Source: Bradyrhizobium sp. CIAT3101
GTDB lineage: Bacteria > Pseudomonadota > Alphaproteobacteria > Rhizobiales > Xanthobacteraceae
Assembly: GCF_029714945.1 (NCBI RefSeq)
Contig: NZ_CP121634.1
Span: 2,129,001 to 2,193,000 of the forward strand
DNA: 64,000 nt
Direction of reading: 5' to 3'
Shown: positions 1 through 8,824 of the stretch, piece by piece
How positions within the stretch are numbered: the first letter of the stretch is position 1
Layout: every line of letters begins with the position of its first letter
The notes under the pieces: model-generated
Told to the model about the DNA's origin: nothing
Databases searched by the model: none
What the model saw: only the letters and a program-made list of their open reading frames with translations
Position numbers and translations under genes: made by a program

Positions 1-1464
1 GTCACCGGCATGGCCTATGCCAACAAATGGAATTCCACAGACCAGGTGCCGCAGCGCGCGATCACGAGCGGCTTCCTCGACCGCTTCGGCGCGGAAGATC
101 CAAGCGACGGCGGCAACACCAACCGCTTTGCGCTGTCAGGCCGCGTCGCGCAGAGCGACGATGCGGGTTCCTGGAAGGCCAATGCCTATGTCGTGAAGAG
201 CCAGCTCGACCTCTTCAACAATTTCACCTATTTCCTCAGCGATCCCGTGTTCGGCGACCAGTTTCACCAGCACGACGACCGCCTGATGGCCGGCGCGAAT
301 ATTTCGCGCACGCTGAACGGCTCGTTCGCTGGGCTGCCGATGCAAACCACCTTCGGCTTGCAATCGCGCTACGATTCGATCGATCTCGCGCTCTCCAACA
401 CGTTCCAGCGAAGCTTCCTGTCGAGCGTGCGCAGCGACAAGGTCGGCGAGGGCAGCGTCGGCATCTACGCCGAGAACACCGTGCGCTGGACCGACTGGCT
501 GCGGACGACGGTCGGCTGGCGCGGCGATTACTACAACGCTGATGTCACCTCGCTGTTCAACTCCAGCAATTCCGGTCATGTCGATGCCTCGCTCGGCAGC
601 CCGAAATTCAGGATGGTGTTGGGTCCTTTCAATCAGACCGAATTCTTCCTCGGCGCCGGCTATGGCATGCACTCCAACGACGCGCGCGGCGCGACCACGA
701 CGGAAGATCCGAGCGATCCTACCACAAGACTCTCGCCATCGCCGCTTTTGGTGCGCACCCGCGGCGCCGAGGTTGGCGTCCGCACCAGGATCATTCCCGG
801 CCTCGATTCCTCGTTCAGCGTCTTCATCCTCGACCAGGATTCCGAGATCCTGTTCTCGGGCGACGCCGGCGACACCGAGGCGACCCGCGCCAGCCGCCGC
901 TACGGTTTTGAGTGGACCAACCACTATCGCCCGCGCTCCTGGATCGACATCGATGCCGATCTCGCCATGACGCATGCGCGCTTCCGCGGCTATGATTTCG
1001 ATCAGGCGGACGTCTACGCCTCGCTCGCCGGCGATCCCGAGGCGCAGATTGGCAACGCGCCCGGAAATTACATTCCGAATGCGCCGCCGATGGTGGCCTC
1101 GGCCGGCATCACGCTCGGCGAGAAGACCGGCTGGTTCGGTGGTGTGCGCTGGCGCTATCTGGCGGCGAGTCCATTGACGGAGGACAATGCTTTCCGCTCG
1201 TCAGCGACCGGCATCTTCAACGGTCGCGTGGGTTATCGCGCCGACAATGGCTGGCGCATCCAGCTCGACGTGCTCAATCTCTTCAACACGCAGGCAAACC
1301 AGATCACCTACGCCTATGGTTCGCTGCTCAAGACCGACACGCTCTATAATCTCTGCACCGGCAGCGTCGCGCCGGCCGCGGTCTGCCAGAACGGCGTGAT
1401 GGACTACGTGCTGCACCCGGTCGAGCCGCTGACATTTCGCGTGACGGTGGCGGGGACGTTCTAA
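1..1464 (+). CDS. TonB-dependent receptor, C-terminal part (5' end outside window)
   Basis: The reading frame is open from the first base, so the visible residues are the C-terminal part of a larger outer-membrane protein. They alternate short polar and aromatic stretches typical of beta-barrel strands, and the chain ends in Val-Ala-Gly-Thr-Phe; the terminal Phe is the usual BamA-recognised end of outer-membrane barrels. The penultimate strands (VDVLNLFNTQANQ-like region near base 1270) match the conserved 'NLFN' segment near the end of TonB-dependent receptors. Such receptors import siderophores, cobalamin or other large ligands using TonB-ExbBD energy. The ligand cannot be told because the plug domain lies outside the window. 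The gene runs convergently into the ATPase gene at 1476. Confidence 0.8.
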   Translation, partial: VTGMAYANKWNSTDQVPQRAITSGFLDRFGAEDPSDGGNTNRFALSGRVAQSDDAGSWKANAYVVKSQLDLFNNFTYFLSDPVFGDQFHQHDDRLMAGANISRTLNGSFAGLPMQTTFGLQSRYDSIDLALSNTFQRSFLSSVRSDKVGEGSVGIYAENTVRWTDWLRTTVGWRGDYYNADVTSLFNSSNSGHVDASLGSPKFRMVLGPFNQTEFFLGAGYGMHSNDARGATTTEDPSDPTTRLSPSPLLVRTRGAEVGVRTRIIPGLDSSFSVFILDQDSEILFSGDAGDTEATRASRRYGFEWTNHYRPRSWIDIDADLAMTHARFRGYDFDQADVYASLAGDPEAQIGNAPGNYIPNAPPMVASAGITLGEKTGWFGGVRWRYLAASPLTEDNAFRSSATGIFNGRVGYRADNGWRIQLDVLNLFNTQANQITYAYGSLLKTDTLYNLCTGSVAPAAVCQNGVMDYVLHPVEPLTFRVTVAGTF

Positions 1465-1475
1465 TAGCCTCAAGG

Positions 1476-2987
1476 CTAAGCCGACGCAGCGCTCGGCATC
1501 TGCTCCGCCGGCTGATCGTCGCCATTCGGATCACCCGGCGCCGTCGCCCACGCGAGCTCGACCAGCGTCACGAACCTGCGTCCGCCGCCGTCGAGCTGGA
1601 CGACGATCAGGCCTTGCTCCTCCATATAGCCGAGCAGGCGCTGGGCCCGGCGCAGCGAATGTGAGCCGTAAGCGCGTGCGATCGCGGCGTCGCCGGGGCA
1701 GGGCCAGCCTTCCTTGGCGGCCCGCGCGATCATCATGAACACGCCCTGCATGTCGTCAGGCAGGATCGAGGCGCGCAACGTCACCTCCTGCCAGGCGTCG
1801 TCATCGGCGATCTCAGTGCCGAGGCCTGCGCGTGCATGCGTCAGCATGCGGCGGAATTCGGTGAGATCAGGCACCGACGCGCCGAGGCCTTCGATGCGGC
1901 AGCGGACCACGAATTCCTGATAGAGCACGCCGATGGCGCGGAAGCCGGCATCGGGCGCGGCCAGCACGGCGCGCAACGTCCGATCCACGCGCTCGCGCCG
2001 TTCCGCGAGCTCTTCGGCACTGATCGGTTCCTCGACCACGTCGGGGCTGACCTCGGGCGCCGCGGCCTTGGCGGCACGGAGTTGCTCGAGCAGGTCAGGC
2101 GCAGGCCGGCGCTGCGGCCGGCTGGCATCCGGCGGCGGCGCGGCCAGGATCACGGCGCGGGCATCCTCCAGCGTCGCTTCGGGCAGCGGCATCAGCCGCG
2201 GCGTCGAATTGCGTGGGGAGGTGTCGGTCGGGCCGATGTTCAGCCGCAACGGACGCCGCGACAGCGCAGGTCCGAGCGCCATGAACTGCCCGCGCTCGAG
2301 ATCGCGAAAGGCTTCCGCCTGCCGCCGCTCCATGCCGAGCAGATCGGCGGCGCGCGCCATGTCGATGTCGAGGAAGGTGCGGCCCATCAGGAAGTTCGAG
2401 GCTTCGGCCGCGACGTTCTTGGCGAGCTTTGCCAAACGTTGCGTCGCGATAATGCCGGCGAGCCCGCGCTTGCGGCCGCGGCACATCAGATTGGTCATGG
2501 CGCTGAGCGAGAGTTTTCGCGCCTCGTCCGACACCTCGCCGGCGACCGCCGGTGCAAACAGCTGCGCCTCGTCGACCACCACCAGCATCGGATACCAATG
2601 GTCGCGCTCCACGTCGAACAAGCCGCCGAGGAACGCGGCCGCGCGCCGCATCTGGTTCTCGGCGTCCAGCCCTTCGAGATTAAGCACGGTCGAGACCCGA
2701 TGCAGCCGGGCGCGTTCACCGGCAACCTGAAGGCCGCGCTCAGTGTGATCCTCGGCCTCGATCACCAGGTGGCCGAAGCGCTCGGCCAACGTGACGAAAT
2801 CGCCTTCGGGATCGATGATCGTCTGCTGCACCCATGGCGCGCTCTGCTCGAGCAGGCGCCGCAACAGATGCGACTTGCCGGAGCCGGAATTGCCCTGCAC
2901 CAGGAGGCGGGTCGCCAAGAGTTCCTCGAGGTCCATGGCCGCCGCGGCGCCCGCCGTGGTCAACCCCATCTCGATCGCAACCGTCAT
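1476..2987 (-). CDS. HerA/FtsK-like P-loop ATPase (DUF87-type ATP-binding protein)
   Basis: A 503-residue protein with a Walker A motif GNSGSGKS at residues 32-39 followed by LLRRLLEQ, a conserved IDPEGDF segment near 58-64, and a Walker B MLVVVDEAQ at about 134-142. This order is typical of HerA-type and other DUF87 ATPases that act as hexameric DNA or protein pumps. The residues after about 300 are charged and look helical, with a possible winged-helix-like end; the partner is unknown. It is monocistronic, with convergent TonB receptor on one side and a 356-bp gap on the other. A nuclease partner (NurA-like) is not seen next to it, so a role in DNA repair cannot be inferred from context. 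Confidence 0.75.
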   Translation of the reverse strand: MTVAIEMGLTTAGAAAAMDLEELLATRLLVQGNSGSGKSHLLRRLLEQSAPWVQQTIIDPEGDFVTLAERFGHLVIEAEDHTERGLQVAGERARLHRVSTVLNLEGLDAENQMRRAAAFLGGLFDVERDHWYPMLVVVDEAQLFAPAVAGEVSDEARKLSLSAMTNLMCRGRKRGLAGIIATQRLAKLAKNVAAEASNFLMGRTFLDIDMARAADLLGMERRQAEAFRDLERGQFMALGPALSRRPLRLNIGPTDTSPRNSTPRLMPLPEATLEDARAVILAAPPPDASRPQRRPAPDLLEQLRAAKAAAPEVSPDVVEEPISAEELAERRERVDRTLRAVLAAPDAGFRAIGVLYQEFVVRCRIEGLGASVPDLTEFRRMLTHARAGLGTEIADDDAWQEVTLRASILPDDMQGVFMMIARAAKEGWPCPGDAAIARAYGSHSLRRAQRLLGYMEEQGLIVVQLDGGGRRFVTLVELAWATAPGDPNGDDQPAEQMPSAASA

Positions 2988-3343
2988 CCCGACTCAGGCC
3001 CTTCCATTCGCGGACAGGGGCTTATCAATCGGATCGGGATGCGTCGAGCGAAACACGGCGAATCGCGCCGTGTTGCCCACGGTGGATTTTCAACTGGGAT
3101 TCGAAAGCCGTAGAACTGCGGGCCGTTCCGCGGGCGAGGTCCGCGATGACGCCGGAATTCGGTAAAATCGCAATCGCGTCGACAACCAAGTTGGTGGTTC
3201 CGTCCACGAGGCGGAATATCCGGCGTATCCTTGTATGCATTATCCCAGTTGCCATTCCCGGCCAGTTTGCCTTAGATGCTGCAACGCACCCGCGGGCAAC
3301 GGCCGGGGCTCAAAAAATCACACAAGATATCGAGGGGACGAAC
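2988..3343. other. Intergenic gap between divergent genes
   Basis: This 356-bp stretch separates two divergently oriented genes and should hold both promoters. I see no RNA gene and no credible coding sequence in it. A Shine-Dalgarno-like GAGGGG lies at 3332-3337, just before the start codon at 3344. Confidence 0.5.
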
Positions 3344-4408
3344 ATGGCGCGTAACGTTCTGATTCTGGGTGCTTCCTACGGCTCCCTGCTGGGTACCAAG
3401 CTCTTGATGGCCGGGCACAACGTGACCCTGGTCTGCCGTGCCAAGACCGCGGAACTGATCAACCGCGACGGTACCGAGGTGCGCATCAAGCTGCGTGACG
3501 AGGCGGTGCACCGCGCGATCTTCTCGCGCGACCTGCCCGGCAAGCTCGACGCGGTGACGCCGCAGAATGTCGACGTCTCCCGCTATGACCTTGTCGGCCT
3601 GGCGATGCAGGAGCCGCAATACACCAACCACACGGTCCGCATGCTGATGGTCAAGATCGCCGCGGCGAAGCTGCCGTGCCTGTCGATCATGAACATGCCG
3701 CCGCTGCCTTATCTCAAGCGCATTCCGGCGCTCGCCGACATGGATCTCGAGGAGGCCTACACCAATGCGCAGGTATGGGAACGCTTCGAGCCGGGGTTGG
3801 TGACGCTGTGTTCGCCCGATCCGCAGGCCTTCCGTCCGCCGGAGGAAGCGGCCAACGTGCTGCATGTCGGCCTGCCCACGAACTTCAAGGCCTCGGCCTT
3901 TGCCGACGACAAGCACAACAAGGTGCTGCGCGAACTCGAGGCCGACATCGATGCAGTGACGCTCGACGGCCATGACGTGCCGGTGAAGCTGAAAGTGTTC
4001 GAGTCGCTGTTCGTGCCGCTGGCCAAGTGGTCGATGCTGCTTACCGGCAACTACCGCTGCATCACGCCAAACGAGCCGCAGTCGATCCGCGACGCCGTGC
4101 ATGGCGACCTCGCGCGCTCGCAGACGATCTACGACCATGTCGACGCCATCGCCCGCCGCCTCGGCGCCGATCCGCAGGACCAGGTGCCCTTTGCGAAATA
4201 CGCCAAGGCGGCCGAAAGCCTGCTCAAGCCGTCGTCGGCGGCGCGGGCTGTGGCCGGCGGCGCACCCTTCATCGAGCGCGTCGATCTTCTGGTGAAACTG
4301 ATCTCGCATCAGATCGGCGCGCCCAATGCCGAGATCGACCGTACGGTCGACACCGTCGACCAGAAGCTGAACGAGAAGATCGTGCAGGGCGGATCGGGCG
4401 CGCAGTAA
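3344..4408 (+). CDS. Ketopantoate reductase-like (ApbA/PanE N-terminal) oxidoreductase
   Basis: The 354-residue protein begins MARNVLILGASYGSLLG, a Rossmann nucleotide-binding loop placed exactly as in the ApbA/PanE family of 2-dehydropantoate 2-reductases. The following VTLVCR stretch is the second strand, which usually selects NADPH. The start at 3344 is chosen because GAGGGG precedes it by 6 nt; an upstream in-frame extension would run through non-coding sequence. The C-terminal half lacks a sequence I can match confidently to the PanE C-terminal domain, so the substrate may not be ketopantoate. No pantothenate genes are nearby, hence no symbol is given. Confidence 0.65.
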   Translation: MARNVLILGASYGSLLGTKLLMAGHNVTLVCRAKTAELINRDGTEVRIKLRDEAVHRAIFSRDLPGKLDAVTPQNVDVSRYDLVGLAMQEPQYTNHTVRMLMVKIAAAKLPCLSIMNMPPLPYLKRIPALADMDLEEAYTNAQVWERFEPGLVTLCSPDPQAFRPPEEAANVLHVGLPTNFKASAFADDKHNKVLRELEADIDAVTLDGHDVPVKLKVFESLFVPLAKWSMLLTGNYRCITPNEPQSIRDAVHGDLARSQTIYDHVDAIARRLGADPQDQVPFAKYAKAAESLLKPSSAARAVAGGAPFIERVDLLVKLISHQIGAPNAEIDRTVDTVDQKLNEKIVQGGSGAQ

Positions 4409-4906
4409 CGGCGCGCGCCGTTCACCGGCGCCCGACGGGCAAAACACCTGCGAAAGCTGTCAATCGGCGCCGGCGAAAATATTCCACTTTACCGAAATTC
4501 GGAAATGGCGTATGTGTCGCCCATCCCGGCTCGACCTGGAGGGGCGATCGTACGTCGTCACTGATTGCGAGCCGGGCTTGCGGTGGACGCGGCAGCGTCG
4601 GCGCGAGAGGTGCGGGCAGGGCGGGTAGTCCCTGTGAGCCCGAAACCGCGCGTGGATGAGCGGCGCTGTCAGGTTCGTCTCGCCAACATTCTTGCGGCGC
4701 GTGTGCACACTGCCGCAAGACCCTGTGGCACCAGGCGAACGCGCGTACGGCAAAACCGTGTGGTCCTGGCCGTCGTCGCTACGGTCAAGCCTGTCGCGGA
4801 GGTGTGGAGCGTCCAACCGGATCAACCACATCGCTAATTCGCGAGGCGAGGGAGGCCAGAAGGAATTCGGCTCCCGGGAGAGCACGGCATAAGCCGTCAA
4901 CCCATC
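4409..4906. other. Non-coding stretch before repeat elements
   Basis: About 500 bp between the reductase gene and the repeat at 4907. Short open frames exist on both strands but none has a ribosome binding site, a recognisable domain, or continues past the repeats. I see nothing assignable here. Confidence 0.4.
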
Positions 4907-5022
4907 GCGCAGGGAAGGCCGAGTGATTGGCACCACCTGTATGCTGCTGTGCGGTTTTCTCTGCGCTACATTTTCGCGCAGCGGACCGCGGGTGCGAGGT
5001 CAGCACCCGGCCTTCCCTGCGC
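4907..5022. repeat. Palindrome-bounded intergenic repeat
   Basis: The 14-base arms at 4907-4920 (GCGCAGGGAAGGCC) and 5009-5022 (GGCCTTCCCTGCGC) are perfect reverse complements. The similarity continues imperfectly inward (GAGTG against CGGGTG on the complement). The roughly 90-bp interior has no credible gene. Elements of this kind, with AGGGAAGGCCGGGTG-type ends, are familiar in Bradyrhizobium and Rhodopseudomonas intergenic DNA; that statement is from general knowledge and was not checked. Confidence 0.55.
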
Positions 5023-5112
5023 CCTCTTGGACAAAGAGGGTGGCGAGACCAGGCAAAGCTCGGGCGAATTAAGCCGCGAGGGTGCGAAGGTGTGTCTGCA
5101 GTTGAAGGGACA

Positions 5113-5198
5113 GTAGGATGTGTAGAGCACTTGCGAAACCCATCATGGCTCCGCGAGGACGAACAGCGATGGGTTTCGCTTCGCTCTACCCATCCTAC
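5113..5198. repeat. Large imperfect palindrome (REP/MITE-like)
   Basis: The segment starting GTAGGATGTGTAGAGC at 5113 and the segment ending CATCCTAC at 5198 are imperfect reverse complements over about 32 bases per arm, with five or six mismatches. Within the right arm, GATGGGT (5168-5174) and ACCCATC (5188-5194) form a second smaller hairpin. The sequence GGGTAGAGCGAAGCGAAACCCATC (complement strand, written here only as a consensus idea) is a well-known dispersed palindrome in Bradyrhizobium genomes. It ends 41 bases before the stop codon of the convergent MarR-type gene. Confidence 0.6.
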
Positions 5199-5239
5199 GA
5201 ACTGAACCGTGTGTTGGACAAACGCCGCGCGCGGCTGCT

Positions 5240-5875
5240 TCAACTCTGGCTTGCCACGCGCGCGCGATCGAGATGCTCCTCGATCTTGGGGCGATCACGG
5301 GTGCGCTCGAAGCTGGTGCAGAGCAGCTCCGTCTCCTCGAGCGAGACGGGCGCGCGATACAGCCGGCACATGAATTCGGCGGTGGCGCGTCCCTTGCCCG
5401 TGCTGGGGCTACGCTCGGCCAGGAACATGCAATCGCGGCAGACGCTGGCATCGAGCCGCTGATGGGCTGCGTCGAGATGATTGAGAACCTCGCGGAGCGA
5501 GTCGCGCAGATGGACACGATCGTCGGTCTCGAGGGCCCTGACGGCATTGACGACGTGATTGATCGGGTCGTGCTGGCTCAGGCACTTCTCACCCTGCGCG
5601 GTGACGTGCAGCACGACAGAACGCTTGTCTTCCTGCGACGGCTTTCGCACCAGGAAGGATTTGCTCTCCAGCGTCTTGACGATCTGCGATGCGGTCGCCC
5701 GGGTCGCACCGATGAAGCCGGCGAGCGCGGACGGTGTGCGCGAGAAGCGGTTGGCGCGGCCGAGAAAGCGCAGCGCCATCCATTCCCGATCGCGCAACCC
5801 GTGTTGATTGCCTTCGAAATACCAGGCCCTGGCCGCCTGAACCAGCAGCTCGACGGCTTCGCGTGCCAACGGCAT
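5240..5875 (-). CDS. MarR-family-like winged-helix regulator with C-terminal Cys motif (paralogue A)
   Basis: A 211-residue protein. Residues about 30-95 form a winged helix: RDREWMALRFL, then a recognition region SRTPSALAGFIGATRATASQIVKTLE, then a wing with DKRSVVLHVT, as in MarR proteins. The C-terminal part carries Cys146, Cys149 (CRDC), Cys170 and Cys186, a pattern conserved in the second copy at 44442-45020 and not part of the normal MarR fold; a metal or redox site is possible. It lies just outside the flagellar locus on the fliI side, transcribed in the same direction as fliI but separated by 855 bp. The target genes are unknown. Confidence 0.7.
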   Translation of the reverse strand: MPLAREAVELLVQAARAWYFEGNQHGLRDREWMALRFLGRANRFSRTPSALAGFIGATRATASQIVKTLESKSFLVRKPSQEDKRSVVLHVTAQGEKCLSQHDPINHVVNAVRALETDDRVHLRDSLREVLNHLDAAHQRLDASVCRDCMFLAERSPSTGKGRATAEFMCRLYRAPVSLEETELLCTSFERTRDRPKIEEHLDRARVASQS

Positions 5876-6730
5876 AAATTCCTACCTCGCCCCGGGAATC
5901 GCGTGTGCGGCGCCCCGAAGCCGCTTTCCACCATGGCGCACGAATGTCTCGCGAGAGTCATGATGCCCATCAATGTCCGATACGTGCGTCGTAGCCGGCT
6001 TCAGCGCGAAGCCCTGGAGTGCACGGCACATGACTTGGACTGATGAGCGTCGCAGGACACCGCGCGAGAAACGCTGCTGCCGATGGCATGCCAACCGCAG
6101 AGTCGTCGAACGCAAGCCCGAGCTGCCGTCACCGCTGGACGATGGATCGGAGTTGTACAACCGAAGCCCCTGAGTTCAAGTCACACGCAGACGTTTCTTA
6201 TGGCCCACCGAAACGATGAATGAGCTTCTCAACAAAATCAAGTAGAGACACTCGTGGAGAGCGGATGTCGTTGCAGACGAATGTAACGTTCAAGACAATC
6301 TCGCTCTTCAGAACACATGATGGTGAACGCATGTGCAGTCTAGCCGGCTAGATGCACGTAGTTCTACGCGCGTTTGATTGCACTGATATTGCTGTCCGTC
6401 GTTGAAGCAAGATGATCGAAGCTTGTGCACCGTAGGCGCCGCGCAACATGAAAATCATCCACAACTTCCGCGATCTGCTTCTGGTCTAGCCTGGACGGCA
6501 TCAGGGGAACTTGCGGGGATTGCACGTGGCGGTTGTTGTGGTGTTATGCCCTGAGCATCATCCGCGTGTCGTTTTCCACGACCATGCTGACCGTCTCATC
6601 CAAATGGTTGAGATTCGCGCGGCGAACATTGCTGGCGAACAAACGCCTATGCAGTTTGTGCCACGACATGCGCGCATCGAGGGCAGGGTACGCGGTCGCG
6701 GGTGGCGCGGCTGGCCGGCAGCTTGCGCCG
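5876..6730. other. Long intergenic gap between regulator and fliI
   Basis: 855 bp without a gene I can support. Roughly 6180-6480 is clearly richer in A and T than the flanking coding DNA and must contain the promoter of the regulator that starts at 5875. Short frames occur on both strands; one on the minus strand (ending near 6544) has a somewhat protein-like C-terminus but overlaps fliI and has no start signal. No intrinsic terminator with a T-tract was found after fliI. Confidence 0.45.
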
Positions 6731-8056
6731 CTAGTCGCCCTTGAGCATGTCCCTGAGCTCGCGGAACGGATCGGCGCTCGGCGGAGCAGAGGCGTCTTGT
6801 CGCATGGCGTTGTAGATCCGCGGGACCATGTCGACTGCCTGGTCGAGCCCCGAATCACGTCCCGACTGGTATCCGCCCATCAGGCGAAGGTCGCGGGTAT
6901 CCTCGTATTTGGCGATCAGGGTGCGCAATTTGCTCACCAATTCGCGCTCCTCCGGGTCCCAGACGTTGTGGGCGAGGCGGGAGACCGAGGCCAGCACGTC
7001 CACGGCGGGATAGCGCGCCTGGTCGGCAATGTGCCTGGAGAGCACGATGTGCCCGTCCAGTGTGCTGCGGATGGTGTCGGCGATCGGCTCGTTGTGGTCG
7101 TCGCCGTCGACCAGCACGGAGAAGATGCCGGTGATGGTCCCGGAGCCCTCCTCGCCGGGCCCGGCGCGCTCCAGCAGGCGCGGCAGATCGGTGAACACCG
7201 TCGGGGCATAGCCGCGTGCCACCGCGGGCTCGCCGGCTGCAAGCGCGACCTCGCGGGCGGCGTGGGCGAAGCGGGTGATCGAATCGACCACGAGCAGCAC
7301 CGATTCGCCGCGGTCGCGGAAATATTCGGCGACCGCCATTGCCGTTTTCGGCGCCAGTCGCCGCATCATCGGGCTTTCATCACCCGTTGATACGATGGTG
7401 ATGGAGCGGTGCCGGTCGGTCCCGAGCACGTCCTCGATGAATTCGCGCACCTCGCGGCCGCGCTCGCCGACCAGCGCCAGCACGACGGTGTCAAAGCCCT
7501 GGCTGCGGGCGAGCATTGCGAGCAACGTCGATTTGCCGACGCCGGAGCCGGCAAAGATGCCGACGCGCTGGCCGGCGCAGATCGGCGCAAATAGATCGAT
7601 GACGCGGACGCCGGTGCGCAGCGGCTTGTGCACGCGCGCTCGCTTCATCGCCGGCGGCGCTTCCGTCTCCGCCGAGACCGCGCGCGATCCCGGGGTGAGC
7701 GGGCCCATTCCGTCCAGCGGGGCGCCGAGTGCGTTGATGACGCGGCCTTTCCAGCTCGGATCCGGCGCGAACGACAATGCCGGCATGCGATAGGCGACCG
7801 AGCCGAGTCCGCCGGCGAATTGCCGGTCGAACGGTTTTGCGATGATGCCTTCGCTGTCGATCCGCACCACCTCGCCGATCTGGGGCTTGCCGCCGGAATT
7901 GACGCCGATCAGTTCGCCGAGCTTGACGGCGCGCGACAGGCCGGAGACGCGGAAATGCGTCGGCGCGATCTCGGAGATCGCGCCGCTGATGCTTGCCAGC
8001 GGCGTACTCTGCTGGAGTTCGAGCAGCGCCCACTCAAGTTGACGAAGAGCGTTCAA
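6731..8056 (-). CDS. fliI: Flagellar type III export ATPase FliI
   Basis: A 441-residue protein, the normal FliI length. It has Walker A GSGVGKST at residues 170-177 and Walker B LLVVD at about 254-258, followed by SITRFAHAAREVALAAGEPA, the signature of the F1-beta-like export ATPases. FliI hydrolyses ATP in the cytoplasm to unload substrates and chaperones at the FlhA-FlhB gate, regulated by FliH and linked by FliJ. It is the third gene of a minus-strand operon (DUF1217 gene, flgF, fliI), 36 nt after flgF. A FliH-like gene (26315) and a FliJ-like gene (39767) are elsewhere in the locus. Confidence 0.95.
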   Translation of the reverse strand: MNALRQLEWALLELQQSTPLASISGAISEIAPTHFRVSGLSRAVKLGELIGVNSGGKPQIGEVVRIDSEGIIAKPFDRQFAGGLGSVAYRMPALSFAPDPSWKGRVINALGAPLDGMGPLTPGSRAVSAETEAPPAMKRARVHKPLRTGVRVIDLFAPICAGQRVGIFAGSGVGKSTLLAMLARSQGFDTVVLALVGERGREVREFIEDVLGTDRHRSITIVSTGDESPMMRRLAPKTAMAVAEYFRDRGESVLLVVDSITRFAHAAREVALAAGEPAVARGYAPTVFTDLPRLLERAGPGEEGSGTITGIFSVLVDGDDHNEPIADTIRSTLDGHIVLSRHIADQARYPAVDVLASVSRLAHNVWDPEERELVSKLRTLIAKYEDTRDLRLMGGYQSGRDSGLDQAVDMVPRIYNAMRQDASAPPSADPFRELRDMLKGD

Positions 8057-8092
8057 GGAAACCGTCCACCCAAATTACGCGCGACGCGCAGC

Positions 8093-8821
8093 CTACTTAC
8101 TCGGATCGCCCAGCGTCCGGATTGCGTTGCTGAGCGTGCTCTCGGTGCCCTCGATCAGCGAATTGGTGCTGTCGAAAGCGCGCGAGGCCGACATCAGCTT
8201 TGTCAATTCCATCATCGGGTTAGCGCTGGAGCCCTCGACATAGCCCTGCTTGAAGCCGTCCCGGCTGAAATCGGCGATGGCGGTCGCAGGACGGTCAGGC
8301 GTGACGCCGGAATTGCCGTAGCGGTCGAGATCGGCATCGGTCGGAATGCTGAACAGGCCGATGGTGCCGATCTCGTTGTTGTCCTGGGTGACCGCGCCGC
8401 TGCGCGAGATCGAGACCGGCCCGCCGTTCGGGTCGAGCGAGATCTGCGCACCGCCGGAATCGATGACGGGGAAGCCCGACACCGTCTGAAGGTCGCCGTT
8501 GGCGGCGATCTGGAGCCGGCCGTCGCGGGTATAGACCGTGCCGTTGGGGCCGGCGAAGGCGATCCAGCCCTGTCCGACCACGGCCACGTCGAGCGGGTTG
8601 CCGGTCTCGGTGATGTTGCCGGCCTCGCGCGAGATGATGTTCTCGCCGGGCGAGGAGAACGCGACCGGGTTGGCGGCGGCCTTGGACAGCACCGTCTCGA
8701 ATTTCACCACATCGGTGCGAAAGCCGGACGTGTTGACGTTGGCGACGTTGTTGGCGATCGTCTGGAGGCGCTTTTCGAGCGCGACCTGCGCCGACAATCC
8801 CACATAAAGAGCCGATTGCAT
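8093..8821 (-). CDS. flgF: Proximal rod protein FlgF
   Basis: A 242-residue axial protein. The N-terminus holds the rod/hook signature ANNVANVNTSGFR (about residues 24-36), and the C-terminal helix contains the matching VEGSSANPMMELTKLMSASRAFDS segment. These two ends form the coiled core of rod subunits. FlgF sits between the FlgB/FlgC ring and FlgG. The gene starts 3 nt after the stop of the DUF1217 gene, so they are translated from one message. The order flgF-fliI beside motA matches rhizobial flagellar loci. Confidence 0.92.
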   Translation of the reverse strand: MQSALYVGLSAQVALEKRLQTIANNVANVNTSGFRTDVVKFETVLSKAAANPVAFSSPGENIISREAGNITETGNPLDVAVVGQGWIAFAGPNGTVYTRDGRLQIAANGDLQTVSGFPVIDSGGAQISLDPNGGPVSISRSGAVTQDNNEIGTIGLFSIPTDADLDRYGNSGVTPDRPATAIADFSRDGFKQGYVEGSSANPMMELTKLMSASRAFDSTNSLIEGTESTLSNAIRTLGDPSK

Positions 8822-8824
8822 GGC

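Noticed and set aside
1464..1480. TAGCCT-CA-AGGCTA as a terminator between the convergent genes
   Set aside because: Six-base stem with a two-base loop and no T-tract; too weak to call.
6544..6858. Minus-strand frame in the gap next to fliI
   Set aside because: Its end looks somewhat protein-like, but it overlaps the fliI coding end and has no ribosome site; kept only as a hint of a decayed gene.
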